IMG/VR virus record: IMGVR_UViG_3300046009_008164
Span: 1 to 35,827 of that record
Length of the DNA: 35,827 nucleotides
DNA from: a virus
Reading direction: 5' to 3' (one strand)
Positions 16,712 through 25,158 of the stretch are shown piece after piece. A program made the position numbers and the translations under genes. Numbering within the stretch: position 1 is the stretch's first letter; every line of letters begins with the position of its first letter. The notes under the pieces are model-generated. The model searched no databases. It had not been told where the DNA came from and saw only the letters and a program-made list of their open reading frames with translations.

Positions 16712-17157
16712 TCTTCCATTGCCTTTTTAATCTCTGATCTAACGTCTGACATAATCTGATCCAGGGCATTTGTTAAAACAAATCTTGGCTTCATACCCTC
16801 TTCAGCGATCTTGTTTCTAGTATAAGTCGCCAGGGCCCAACACGCATCATTTATCTCAGGCTGCTGCAATACCCTTCTGGCCCACTCTAGCAATGGTGGC
16901 ATTGGTGGAGTGAATGGCCTTGATCCAAACTCAACAATGCCAGCATAAGGGGCATAGTTGCCCAAAATAGCCTCTTTCTCAGTTACGATCAAATCCCATG
17001 ATTGAGCATAAAGGCCAGTATCAACTGGACTTGAAGCCACCAAGTTTTTCATATTCATCATCAAAGCATTAACAACGGCTTTCTTGTACGCATCCATGTT
17101 TTTATTGGCGTACTTTTCAAGCTCACTAGAAAACCTATCAAGGCTTACGACTTTCAT
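16708..17157 (-). CDS. HK97 gp10-like neck/tail-completion protein
   Basis: A 149-residue protein with the hallmark HK97_gp10 layout: a helical N-terminus, then SSPVDTGLYAQSWDLIVTEK and GNYAPYAGIVEFGSRPFTPP. P-V-D-T-G-x-x followed by Y-A-x-x-x-E-F-G is the family signature. These proteins sit at the head-tail neck and help to join the tail to the head. The first 20 bases overlap the two-membrane-span gene. Confidence 0.88.
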   Translation of the reverse strand: MKVVSLDRFSSELEKYANKNMDAYKKAVVNALMMNMKNLVASSPVDTGLYAQSWDLIVTEKEAILGNYAPYAGIVEFGSRPFTPPMPPLLEWARRVLQQPEINDACWALATYTRNKIAEEGMKPRFVLTNALDQIMSDVRSEIKKAMEE

Positions 17158-17395
17158 CTATTTCCTTGGTCATTCCATTTGGTTTCATACGCCAAAATAA
17201 GTGGCCCACTAAAACACCATTAAAAAAGCCAATACAAAAAACCATGAAAGGCATTTCATAGGAAGCTTTAATTAGAAACGCACTTATTGATGACTCTGTG
17301 CCGCCTTTAATTATTGCCCAAACATCATACACAAGAATCAAAATAATTAGGGTAGGGATAACAAAAAAGGTAACTTTTTTAGTAAGCTGTTTCAT
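17138..17395 (-). CDS. Two-span membrane protein inside the structural cluster
   Basis: An 85-residue protein with two hydrophobic segments, about 9-30 (FFVIPTLIILILVYDVWAII) and 48-68 (MPFMVFCIGFFNGVLVGHLF), a short loop between them with GGTESSIS, and a basic then charged C-terminus. Class II holins have this topology, and similar small membrane proteins occur near phage neck genes. It has no good ribosome site before its ATG, so expression may depend on coupling to the upstream gene, which ends only four bases earlier. Function is not assigned; holin-like or membrane-docking roles are both possible. Confidence 0.65.
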   Translation of the reverse strand: MKQLTKKVTFFVIPTLIILILVYDVWAIIKGGTESSISAFLIKASYEMPFMVFCIGFFNGVLVGHLFWRMKPNGMTKEIDESRKP

Positions 17396-17399
17396 TAAA

Positions 17400-17771
17400 T
17401 TAGTTTGATCTGTCTTTAATGGTTAAAAATCTTTCTTTTTCAAAAGTAAAAATTTCTCCGCTCACTCCTTGAGTAACCACTACGGTCACAGAGGAATCAC
17501 TTATTTTTTTAAGAAGCAATGATTTTGTAGGCGAGCCCTCAAATGAAAAACTTGAAAGGGTAGTATCTAGAATAGTTATTTCCCCTGGAATAGTTGAAGA
17601 TAAAACCACTGGAGATGTTTGCCCTGGAAATCTAACTTCAATAGTGCTTCCAGCTTCAATAACAAATGGGTTTACTTTGTACTTGTCTAGCGAGTCTCTC
17701 AATCTAAGATTAATGACACCTTTAAAAGTATCTCCTCTATAGACTAAGTATTCTGTAGTTGTGTGGCTCAT
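17400..17771 (-). CDS. Beta-rich structural protein, possible appendage base
   Basis: A 123-residue protein, almost entirely beta-strand in character (VYRGDTFKGVINLRLRD, then GSTIEVRFPGQTSPVVLSST). The YRGDTFKG start followed by a strand ending IEVRFPG resembles the upper-baseplate or appendage immunoglobulin-like proteins of many phages. It is coupled by TAATG to the FN3-like gene upstream, which in turn is coupled to the 785-residue gene, so the three may build one appendage. I do not assign a named family. Confidence 0.65.
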   Translation of the reverse strand: MSHTTTEYLVYRGDTFKGVINLRLRDSLDKYKVNPFVIEAGSTIEVRFPGQTSPVVLSSTIPGEITILDTTLSSFSFEGSPTKSLLLKKISDSSVTVVVTQGVSGEIFTFEKERFLTIKDRSN

Positions 17772-18394
17772 TATGGCACCTCATCCATTTCAATACTCAT
17801 TTTAGTTACTTTACCAGAAAAAGACATAGTTGTTTCTTGTGATACTACACTCAGAGTAGTCCCACCGCTTCCAATTAATATGCTTGCAGACTTCTCTAAT
17901 CGAGCCACTAGCCCTTGTAGTATTTCAGCGGGATTACCTGTGGAGGTTGATACTACCGTAATGATTTCCTCATTGGATTCAGCTATGCCGATTGCCGAAA
18001 CTGCTCGCACTCCGAAGGTGTATAATAGGCCTTCTTGAAACACAGTCTGACCATCGCCAAGAGTAAACAGTCTAATTTGTGTAGGAGATTCTACTACCGC
18101 TGCAACATTAATTTGCACAAAAAGAGCAGCAGGAGTTACAGTACCTAGTGCCACATAAACTCGGTAGCGAGTAGGTGGCTCAGAAGTTCCTGTAGCAGCA
18201 TTCCAATCTACAGTCATGTCACCATCTGGGCCAGAAACTACAGACACTATTCCGTTAAAAATAGGTTCATTAGTGTCTGGTAGGAAGGGTAAAGATGTTG
18301 GGTGTTTTACCCCTCCCGTCACTAACTGGTTTGCTCTTATCTCTCCGAGGGAAGTACCTTGAACACCTCCCTCAAAGAACAATAAATTAGGCAT
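17771..18394 (-). CDS. Fibronectin type III-like structural protein
   Basis: A 207-residue protein with one FN3-like domain at about 48-150: GIVSVVSGPDGDMTVDWNAA, then TRYRVYVALG and LLYTFGVRAVSA, with the Trp and Tyr/Phe positions of the FN3 core. The rest is low-complexity and beta-rich. FN3 and Ig-like domains in phages decorate virions and promote weak attachment to cell surfaces or glycans. The ATG overlaps the stop of the 785-residue gene and is preceded by AAAGGA. Confidence 0.7.
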   Translation of the reverse strand: MPNLLFFEGGVQGTSLGEIRANQLVTGGVKHPTSLPFLPDTNEPIFNGIVSVVSGPDGDMTVDWNAATGTSEPPTRYRVYVALGTVTPAALFVQINVAAVVESPTQIRLFTLGDGQTVFQEGLLYTFGVRAVSAIGIAESNEEIITVVSTSTGNPAEILQGLVARLEKSASILIGSGGTTLSVVSQETTMSFSGKVTKMSIEMDEVP

Positions 18395-20751
18395 TAGCTA
18401 TCCTTTAGGCTCGGACGAATATCAACACCAGGAGGACTAAGGAAAGTATATCTCACCAGTGTTCCAACAGTGTTTGAAATTGTTCCAAGAGCTAACCATG
18501 TCGCTCCACCATCGTTTGAATATTGAAAGCGAGATGTCTCATTAGTGATGTCATGATCAACCAACTGAACACCACTTAAATCAAATGCCCTGAAGCTAAG
18601 AGTTAGGGGCACGGATGATGCGTAAGCTTTTTTGAGTCTGAAGCCGACTCTCGTAGGGATTGCCGAACTAGAGTCGTCGTAAGAGTACTCCCAATTATCC
18701 GAAAGCTCCTCTGCTGCCTCATATCCAACCTCTGCGCCGGAAACCTGAAGATGAGAAGAGTGACCGATTGCCTGAGTTTTGAAGCAGATTTTAAATTGAA
18801 TCTGTGTTGAACCTGCAATTGATAAAGGTTGCCCCTCATCTAGTGAAACCCACCCACCAGAAATTGAACCAAAACCTGAAGTGCGGTAATAAACATCAAG
18901 CTCACCAGATGTTGCAATCAATTCCTTAAAGAAGTTTAGAGATTTAACAATTGAGTTTTGCGGTAATGAAACTACTTTTGAAACAATATAAGAGTAATCA
19001 AAAAGGCAATCTGAGCGAAGATCAACGGCAATAATCCCACGCTGTCCGGCTGTGGTGGAGGCAATAAATAGCCATCCATTTTGGTTTGTGAAGTTAAGTG
19101 GAATGGTTGCTGTTTTTAGTTCATAACTATCACGAGTTGTTGTCTCGTACCAATCCATCCCAAAGTCACCAAAATTTGTAGACATAAGATTATTTTCAAT
19201 CTTCTTAACAAAGATTCTGAATGCCGTTGTTGTGGCTGTACCACCAAGGAAGATCGCTCTATCAACACTGTCTGCCCATGAAGCAGTGACAGGGACAGGA
19301 GGAACAAACTGGTTAAGAGCACCTTGATAATTAAAAGTAGTAAGAGAAGGCCAAGCTAAAGTCTCAGGCGTTAACTCATCAAGTCTTCCGACATACATTT
19401 GTGCACCTGTGGCACCGGTAGCAAAGAAGGCGCAAGATTGACCGTTAAGCAATGGGCCATTGATCGGTGAATCAGTCGGCGTTGCGTTTCTTTCTGCGTC
19501 AGTCAATAGTAGTGTTCCAGACAGGGCAGGCAGAATGCTAGTTTTATGTAACCATTGTGAATTAGTGTACCCAAAGGCTCTTCCAATCACAACACCTGTT
19601 GATGAAGTAACAGCGTTTATTGAAGCACCTCCGGCGGTTAGCGATAACTCAAAATCATTGGCAGTTAAATTGCGAACAAAATATGTGGTGTTAAAAGCAA
19701 ATGCAGCGGGAAGTACGCCAGAGATAATTTGAATCGGTTCATTTTCTGTATATGGGTGTCCTACTAAGTTAATTTTTGCAGGTGTTCCGTTAATAATATC
19801 GACTGTAGTTGTGCTATAGGTAGGAGCAACCGAAGTGTCTCGAACAAAGTATTGATGCTGAGCACTTGCGCCAACGTGAACGTAAAGTTTTTGAGCATCG
19901 TAATCAAGAATAGAGGCGGCGGCATCAATTTCTTGATTCAGCTCTTGCATGACGACCGAAGTAGGTCCGGCAGCGGCAGCAATCGAGGCACCGTTGAAAG
20001 TAGCAGATAGCTCGAACTGATCTGCTGAAGCGTTACGAACAAAATATTTTGTATTAGCTACAAAGGTTGAAGTTGTCCAAGCAGCACCAACTTGGCTGGT
20101 AAAGTAGACTTGATCGTTGTTGTTAAAACCATGCGCAGTGAAGTTAAATTTTACTGGAGTTCCCAGAGTAATAGTCATTGAGCGAGAGTTCATTGTCGAT
20201 CTGCGGCCAAGCTGATAAACTGCTTTCTGATCGTTACCGGTAGCAAAATCAATTGTCGGCGGTGCTACTTGTGTGAAGTCTGCGCGATCTACTTTATTGA
20301 CAAGAAGTGTTCCCGATCCACCGACTATAATTGTACCCACAGCGGTCAAATAAATTTTCCACCCTGTAGTGCCTGCATCAACAACTTTCAATGCTCGAAT
20401 AGTGTGAACAATCGCTGGAGACTGTGGAAGGCGTACGTTAATTCGACCTACATAAGTGCTTGCGCCAGTTGTTGCATTAAACTCATAGCAAAGAATAGGG
20501 AGAAGTGCCGTAGGTGAAGCAGTTTGCGTACCCAGCACAAAAATTCTGCTATTGTTTGAAGCGTAAAATGTAACCGCTGGAGTTACAGTTCCGAGAGTGT
20601 CCGAAAACACATCAATGAATTTACTTGGCGGTGGCCCGAGAACTGGCTTGGAATCAATTGTTCTTTGTGACACGCGCCCTGCAAGTGTTGTGCGTGTTTG
20701 ATCGTATGAAGTGCCTGTTGAGGCCAAAAGTTGTAAGTCTAGTAGTTTCAT
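18394..20751 (-). CDS. Large appendage/minor structural protein with tandem FCCH-like repeats
   Basis: A 785-residue beta-rich protein. Two copies of a domain of about 75 residues lie at about 195-268 and 317-390. Each has G-T-P-x-K near the start, H-[GP]-[FY] in the middle, T-x-YFVRN, then FELS and a GGASI-like end. This YFVRN/FELS pattern is that of the FCCH-like modules common in phage minor structural proteins. The region before it looks like a propeller-type or beta domain with many Gly-Thr turns, and the C-terminus has a jelly-roll-like stretch (SEVGYEAAEEL area). Its place between neck genes and tail completion argues for a neck or head appendage rather than a baseplate fibre. Confidence 0.72.
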   Translation of the reverse strand: MKLLDLQLLASTGTSYDQTRTTLAGRVSQRTIDSKPVLGPPPSKFIDVFSDTLGTVTPAVTFYASNNSRIFVLGTQTASPTALLPILCYEFNATTGASTYVGRINVRLPQSPAIVHTIRALKVVDAGTTGWKIYLTAVGTIIVGGSGTLLVNKVDRADFTQVAPPTIDFATGNDQKAVYQLGRRSTMNSRSMTITLGTPVKFNFTAHGFNNNDQVYFTSQVGAAWTTSTFVANTKYFVRNASADQFELSATFNGASIAAAAGPTSVVMQELNQEIDAAASILDYDAQKLYVHVGASAQHQYFVRDTSVAPTYSTTTVDIINGTPAKINLVGHPYTENEPIQIISGVLPAAFAFNTTYFVRNLTANDFELSLTAGGASINAVTSSTGVVIGRAFGYTNSQWLHKTSILPALSGTLLLTDAERNATPTDSPINGPLLNGQSCAFFATGATGAQMYVGRLDELTPETLAWPSLTTFNYQGALNQFVPPVPVTASWADSVDRAIFLGGTATTTAFRIFVKKIENNLMSTNFGDFGMDWYETTTRDSYELKTATIPLNFTNQNGWLFIASTTAGQRGIIAVDLRSDCLFDYSYIVSKVVSLPQNSIVKSLNFFKELIATSGELDVYYRTSGFGSISGGWVSLDEGQPLSIAGSTQIQFKICFKTQAIGHSSHLQVSGAEVGYEAAEELSDNWEYSYDDSSSAIPTRVGFRLKKAYASSVPLTLSFRAFDLSGVQLVDHDITNETSRFQYSNDGGATWLALGTISNTVGTLVRYTFLSPPGVDIRPSLKDS

Positions 20752-20798
20752 GTTTACCCCTTAATTGCATTATATTACATCTAAAATAATTGTTGTTG

Positions 20799-21218
20799 TT
20801 ATAAATAAGTTTTTTGCTTACTTGCTTTCCTTACTTGAACATTGAAATAAACGTATTCCTCTGTGATTGAAATAACTTCATAGAGTAGCCCGTTAATATA
20901 ATACCAACGCTCTTGATTTTGATTCTCAACTGAGCAATTGATCTGTTTTTCGTTATAAGTCTTTTTTGAAATCATCTTAAGCAATAAGTCGCCTTGTTTT
21001 AGATTCCCACCTTCACGAAGTCTTAAGCTATGGGATAAGTCCACTAGGTAGGGAGTGGGTAGGACTTGCTGAGTGGAATCTGTGGGAGTGCCTGATCCTG
21101 GCTCATTGCCTGACCATTCTCGCGTGAGGATATAAATAGGGTGCTTGATTGCTCCCAGGTCATCCCTGAGCCCAAGTATTGAATCAACATTTTTTAAAAC
21201 GTCGTCAACTATTCCCAT
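20799..21218 (-). CDS. Head completion / neck protein candidate
   Basis: A 139-residue protein starting MGIVDDVLKNVDSI. I chose the ATG at 21218 because it overlaps the stop of the upstream gene in a TAATG junction; a start three codons earlier is possible. It has an N-terminal helix, then a beta-rich body (GDLLLKMISKKTYNEKQINC, then RWYYINGLLYEVISITEEYV) of the kind found in head-closure proteins that seal the connector. The position after capsid genes supports this, but no diagnostic motif was seen. Confidence 0.66.
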   Translation of the reverse strand: MGIVDDVLKNVDSILGLRDDLGAIKHPIYILTREWSGNEPGSGTPTDSTQQVLPTPYLVDLSHSLRLREGGNLKQGDLLLKMISKKTYNEKQINCSVENQNQERWYYINGLLYEVISITEEYVYFNVQVRKASKQKTYL

Positions 21219-21583
21219 TACCAACATACCTTAGCAGAACCGCCACGGCCCCCACGGCAATTATTTGGAATATCCAAAAGCTTGGATAATTCGTCGAGCA
21301 ATCTTGCTAGTTCTTTGTAGGCCAGGTCAATCGTGGCATTTGTATCAAGCTCAATATCGCCAATGCGCTTAACATTGCCGTTCGAGCTTGCTGCCTTAAC
21401 CCTGGCTTTCTGATCTTCAATTTCTTGAACAAGGGCAAGTGCTCTGTCTTCAATGAATTGATTTAAGCCTTCAAGGCGATCATTTATGATGCTATTGAAG
21501 TGAGTCGAACCAGGCTCAATAATTTTTCCGGTATGGCAAAGTGCAAAGATTACCCTGTGCTTGTCTTCTGATGAAAATGCCAT
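21218..21583 (-). CDS. Head-tail connector-like helical protein
   Basis: A 121-residue, mostly helical protein with a long central helix pair (about 28-62 and 80-108) and a Gly-Arg-Gly-Gly-rich C-terminus (CRGGRGGSAKVCW). This layout, directly after the capsid gene, is like the adaptor proteins that bind under the portal in many phages. AAAGGA precedes the ATG. The adaptor role is inferred from position and helical content. Confidence 0.64.
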   Translation of the reverse strand: MAFSSEDKHRVIFALCHTGKIIEPGSTHFNSIINDRLEGLNQFIEDRALALVQEIEDQKARVKAASSNGNVKRIGDIELDTNATIDLAYKELARLLDELSKLLDIPNNCRGGRGGSAKVCW

Positions 21584-21586
21584 TAG

Positions 21587-21787
21587 CTATCCTTTGGCTT
21601 TCTTCCTGGCTTTTTCTTTTCCGTAGCTACTTCTGATACGGCTTCTTTTCCCTTCTTCTTCATTGATAGCCTCCTGGATAAGCATTTTTTCGGCGCGTGT
21701 TCTCTCTGCACCGTTTAGAGTGCCAAGTGCAGCCTGTTTTTCAAGAAGTTTTTTCTTAGCTGCTTCTCTGTGACGAGTGTAATTCAT
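21587..21787 (-). CDS. Small basic helical protein
   Basis: A 66-residue protein, about a third Lys/Arg, with a heptad-like helix through its whole length (HREAAKKKLLEKQAALGTL, then ERTRAEKMLIQEAINEEEGK) and a very basic end. AAGGAG precedes the ATG. It lies between the terminator-like hairpin after the capsid gene and the connector-like gene. It may bind DNA or the capsid interior. No known family is recognised. Confidence 0.65.
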   Translation of the reverse strand: MNYTRHREAAKKKLLEKQAALGTLNGAERTRAEKMLIQEAINEEEGKRSRIRSSYGKEKARKKAKG

Positions 21788-21840
21788 ATTCCTTCTCCTT
21801 TTTAGGGCCCCCAGGGAAAAGGAATAAACCCCAGGGGCAT

Positions 21841-21865
21841 AAAAAGAATGGGCCGAAGCCCATTC
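21841..21865 (-). terminator. Intrinsic terminator after major capsid gene
   Basis: On the minus strand an eight-pair stem, GAATGGGC with GCCCATTC, closes a TTCG tetraloop and is followed directly by TTTTT. It starts three bases after the capsid stop codon, as a classic rho-independent terminator. Downstream genes probably depend on read-through. Confidence 0.85.
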
Positions 21866-21867
21866 AA

Positions 21868-22764
21868 TTAGACCGTAGTAATTACTGAAGCAATCTTCTT
21901 ATCAGCAGGACTGATTTTAGCGTGGAATGACTTAACAGCATACCACTCGTTACCAGTTACAATGATCTGGCGAGCGAGAATATCCTTATCAGAGTCCATT
22001 TCCATTTCTTGCTTGCGCATAATTCCGTAAGCGTTTTCCTTACAGATAAGAGCGCGGTAAGCATCCGTTGAAGCAATGTCAGCAACCTGAGTCATGGTAT
22101 CAACAGAAACAATCGCCATGCCAAGAAGACGGCCTTCAAAGCCATCAACGAGATACATAGGATCGTTAGCATCAGCCTTCAAGAATCCTGAAGTAGGATC
22201 AGTCATCAAGCTAAGAGACTGAAGTGAGTGCATGAAGCAAACAACAGAATCCTTATGCTTGTCACCGAAAGCGGCAACTTTACCGCGAAGAAGAGTGCGA
22301 ACATTCATAGTATCAGTCGCCAATGTCGCTGTGTAACCATTTGTGTGGTTAAGCGGATTGTCGATTTCAGCAAGAAGCTTTTGGTCAACTTTCTCAGCGT
22401 GAACGCGAGCGATCTGGCGTTGAGCTTCTGCCATAATCTGATCCATAGATGCAGCAGACTTTTTGAAAGACTTTTTGGTGAAGCCAACTGCCTTACCAAC
22501 TTCAAACACTGTCGCACTGAAGCTGTCGTCGGACATATTATCCACTGTTAGAGCTGCGTTTTCTGCTGGCTCCTCGGCGGCACCAATTGCCTTGAAATAA
22601 GGGAAATTGACTGTTAGACCAGAGCCTTCCGCTTTGAGCTGGTCGTTACGGAGCGCGAACGCACCGAAAACAAGCATACGGTCAAAGTAGGCTTGAATAT
22701 GATCTGACCAGACTTTTGGTTCAAAGACGTAGTCACTGGCTTCTGTTACTCCTGCAAATGGCAT
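21868..22764 (-). CDS. Major capsid protein
   Basis: A 298-residue protein of HK97-fold type by size, position and composition: after scaffold and before the connector genes. Recognisable features are the N-terminal FEPKVWSDHIQAYFDRMLVF, then LTVNFPYFKAIGAAEEPAEN (the E-loop/beta hinge region), FEVGKAVGFTKKSFKKSAAS, and a P-domain helix QRQIARVHAEKVDQKLLAEI. The end (RQIIVTGNEWYAVKSFHAKI) is typical of capsid A-domain strands. AGGAG precedes the ATG and a strong terminator follows the gene, as expected for the most abundant virion protein. Confidence 0.9.
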   Translation of the reverse strand: MPFAGVTEASDYVFEPKVWSDHIQAYFDRMLVFGAFALRNDQLKAEGSGLTVNFPYFKAIGAAEEPAENAALTVDNMSDDSFSATVFEVGKAVGFTKKSFKKSAASMDQIMAEAQRQIARVHAEKVDQKLLAEIDNPLNHTNGYTATLATDTMNVRTLLRGKVAAFGDKHKDSVVCFMHSLQSLSLMTDPTSGFLKADANDPMYLVDGFEGRLLGMAIVSVDTMTQVADIASTDAYRALICKENAYGIMRKQEMEMDSDKDILARQIIVTGNEWYAVKSFHAKISPADKKIASVITTV

Positions 22765-22782
22765 AAAATCTCCTAAAATAAA

Positions 22783-23469
22783 TTAAAGTTTTGCGTTACT
22801 CATCAGCTCGTTATAAAGCTCTTTGTTTTCCTGGAACAGCTTTGATCTGGCCATGATTCCCATTTTGTTAAACTCTTCCTGACTAATCTTTTTAGAACCG
22901 TCAGCAGGTTTTTTCTGGTCATCTTTGGTCGTCGTGCTATTCGCAGGGCCCTTAGAACTTACGCTTTGGACTTTTACGCCAGAAATAATCTCAGCAAGCT
23001 GCTCCTCAGACATTTCTTGTCCTTCTTCAAGTGCTTCGAGGGCTTTACCCATCTTGAACTCAAAGAACTCGTAATTATCCATTCCAATACCATTTTCCAG
23101 TGCTAACTGAAGCATGGCATTTCTGACCTCTAGGGTTTGATTGACTTGAGATACGCGCTGGAGCTTTTCACCTGGATCAGCCTGGTCGTCATCTTCTTCG
23201 CCAAAAATACCCTTAAGACCACCTTCAATCTTCGCAAGTCGCTCAGAAAGAGTTTTGTTCTGAGTGCGATACTTACCAGCCTCGCCTCTCAAATCCTTAA
23301 GCTCTTTTTGTGCCCACTCAGGAAGCGCATTAACGTCATTGCTACCAGAGCCCTGACCTTTCTGCTCATTATCATTTGGCTTAGAGTCGCCTGTACCCTC
23401 ACCAGAACCACCGCCGCCTGTGCCGTGATCTGTAGCCTCATTCATTAAAAAATACTTACGAAAAAACAT
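22783..23469 (-). CDS. Scaffold protein
   Basis: A 228-residue, acidic and helical protein directly upstream of the capsid gene. It has a Gly-rich disordered N-terminus (GTGGGGSGEGTGDSK), a coiled-coil-like section (about 57-85, LKDLRGEAGKYRTQNKTLSE), an acidic patch EEDDDQ, and a C-terminal helix (ISQEEFNKMGIMARSKLFQE) as in other scaffolds that bind capsid through a C-terminal helix. I kept the start at 23469, preceded by AAAGGGGAAAGG; an internal ATG eight codons later has no ribosome site. Confidence 0.82.
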   Translation of the reverse strand: MFFRKYFLMNEATDHGTGGGGSGEGTGDSKPNDNEQKGQGSGSNDVNALPEWAQKELKDLRGEAGKYRTQNKTLSERLAKIEGGLKGIFGEEDDDQADPGEKLQRVSQVNQTLEVRNAMLQLALENGIGMDNYEFFEFKMGKALEALEEGQEMSEEQLAEIISGVKVQSVSSKGPANSTTTKDDQKKPADGSKKISQEEFNKMGIMARSKLFQENKELYNELMSNAKL

Positions 23470-23580
23470 TCCTTTCCCCTTTGTTATCGTATCGTTTCAA
23501 AATGCTATCACAACGAAAGTTTATTGCAAGATGAGAGTTTTGGTGGATCCATTATTGCAAACTGCAACGATTCGAACTAG

Positions 23581-23596
23581 AAAAGCTCGAGCTTTT
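23581..23596. other. 16-bp perfect palindrome between minor head and scaffold genes
   Basis: The sequence AAAAGCTCGAGCTTTT is self-complementary and lies just after the minor head stop. As RNA it folds into a six-pair stem with a TCGA loop, and a T-run is part of the right arm, so it could act as a weak terminator; it could also be a protein-binding site. TTGCAA copies lie nearby at about 23525 and 23556. Confidence 0.4.
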
Positions 23597-23602
23597 GCAA
23601 TT

Positions 23603-24442
23603 TTATTCCCATGAGGAACGGTATGGAATCATGATGGATCGGTCATTTGGGCGATCTGGAGGGGTCATAAATTCACGGACTATGATCTTGCTGCCCTGCT
23701 TAAACGAGTATTTAAACGGCTTATCAATATCCACAATCAGGTTTTTCCCTGCTGCCTGGATAGAGTCCTCACCCGTCCTGGAGTCCATTGGGTGATAAAG
23801 GGTCTTTTTCAGGTCTGGGAAGTAATCGGTCTGAATTGACTGAAATCCTCTGAATTTAGCCGTATTGTAAAGCCCATGAAGCTCAGTTCGAACTATCCTG
23901 GCAAGAACCCACTCCTCGGCATTAAACACCATTTCCATATCACTGACGGCTTGGCTCCAGGTCTTTTGCTGCAATAGTGCCTGGGATAGCTCGCGCTCAA
24001 AGCCTGATCTTAGATTGGCGTTATAGGCATCCAGGCTTGATTGATAATTGTTAAAAAGGAACGTATCTGGATCAACCGATGCCACAACAGCATCAACATT
24101 GATTGCCGGATTAACACCGGAAAACTTCTTTTCCAGCTCATTCATTTCCCGCGCAGAATCCTCTGATCCTTGGTCACGAACCATATCAGTACCAAAACGG
24201 GATTCTTCCTTTGCTCTTTTTTCAAGAATCAGGATCATATCCTCTACCTGTGCCATTGCTGATCTAAGTCTGGCCTCTGTAAAGGTATTGTCCGGCGTGG
24301 TTAATAGGCGAAAAGTTAGCTCGCTCCTGGCTTGCTTATAGAGCTTTAACATACGTCTGGCCTGAGACATTTCTATGCCTTCAATTCTGGACGCATTACG
24401 CTCCAGGATTCTCATGCCATCAATATCGTTAAAAAAGCTCAT
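23603..24442 (-). CDS. Minor head protein (SPP1 gp7 / Mu gpF-like)
   Basis: A 279-residue protein with the Phage_Mu_F / SPP1-gp7-like domain in its second half: a helical first half, then MVFNAEEWVLARIVRTELHG, then LYNTAKFRGFQSIQTDYFPD and KKTLYHPMDSRTGEDSI. The R-T-E-x-x-x-x-x-N-x-A and H-P-x-D-S-R-T elements are the family signature. These proteins attach to the portal inside the procapsid and are needed for DNA ejection and head shape. It follows the tag-protein genes by a four-base overlap. Confidence 0.9.
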   Translation of the reverse strand: MSFFNDIDGMRILERNASRIEGIEMSQARRMLKLYKQARSELTFRLLTTPDNTFTEARLRSAMAQVEDMILILEKRAKEESRFGTDMVRDQGSEDSAREMNELEKKFSGVNPAINVDAVVASVDPDTFLFNNYQSSLDAYNANLRSGFERELSQALLQQKTWSQAVSDMEMVFNAEEWVLARIVRTELHGLYNTAKFRGFQSIQTDYFPDLKKTLYHPMDSRTGEDSIQAAGKNLIVDIDKPFKYSFKQGSKIIVREFMTPPDRPNDRSIMIPYRSSWE

Positions 24443-25158
24443 ATATCAAATTTCATTTGCCCTGGATTATCTATTTTTTTTCTTTTCTTAGATAGAAACT
24501 TTATTGCCTTTTCTTCTTTTGTGAATCTTTTTGTCTTTATAAGGCTTTCATAAGAACGAATGGTATCCCTAGTTTTCTTTTGACCAACTTTAGAGAATAC
24601 GCTTAAAAAGTCTTTTGGCTTAATTCCACCGGAGTTTTTTAATGCCTGTGCAACGTGCTTTAGTTTTGACTTTTTTCTAAATAAAACAAATGAGGCACTT
24701 GTTGTTGCTGTGGCCACTGCGCCACTTAATGCAAGTTTTTGCTCATCATTCAGCTTCTTGCTTAATAGTCCGTGCGCTCCCATAGCTGCCAAAGCACCAC
24801 CACCAGCAAGCCCAAGCGATAAAACGCCAAAACCTCTTTTTGCCAAAACCTTTCCGGTAATAGCAAATTTGGCGGCAACCTTTATTTGCTCATCAATAAT
24901 TTGGGGTGGAACTCCCGCCCTTCTGAGTAGCTTGACTGATCCTCTGATATTGGCTGATCTGCCATATGCTTTCCATGAGTCCTTAACCATTTTTCCGGCC
25001 TGGTATCCAGAAAACGCCGATACGCCAAAACCAGCACCAACGGCAATTGTGTTTGATACAGGCTTTTTAAAAGATGCTGGCTTTTCTTGTCCTGATGAAG
25101 CTTTGCGCTTCATTGGAATGATACGGCCATTCACTCTCCTGAATACTAAATCGCTCAT
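24439..25158 (-). CDS. Tagged head-region protein with membrane-type segments
   Basis: A 239-residue basic protein. It starts with the shared tag (FRRVNGRIIPMK, residues 6-17). After a Ser/Lys-rich linker come three Gly/Ala-rich hydrophobic stretches, about 37-58 (NTIAVGAGFGVSAFSGYQAG), 109-132 (GFGVLSLGLAGGGALAAMGA) and 142-160 (LALSGAVATATTSASFVLF), then a basic helical tail. The make-up is like ejected proteins that enter or cross the host membrane. It is coupled to both neighbours by ATGA overlaps. No enzyme domain is seen. A virion-packaged role is inferred from the tag and location. Confidence 0.72.
   Translation of the reverse strand: MSDLVFRRVNGRIIPMKRKASSGQEKPASFKKPVSNTIAVGAGFGVSAFSGYQAGKMVKDSWKAYGRSANIRGSVKLLRRAGVPPQIIDEQIKVAAKFAITGKVLAKRGFGVLSLGLAGGGALAAMGAHGLLSKKLNDEQKLALSGAVATATTSASFVLFRKKSKLKHVAQALKNSGGIKPKDFLSVFSKVGQKKTRDTIRSYESLIKTKRFTKEEKAIKFLSKKRKKIDNPGQMKFDI

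Noticed and set aside
20769-20774. Perfect TATAAT before the 785-residue gene on the minus strand
   Set aside because: No acceptable -35 element at 16-18 bases, the leader would be only about ten bases, and the surrounding DNA is very AT-rich, so a promoter is not supported.
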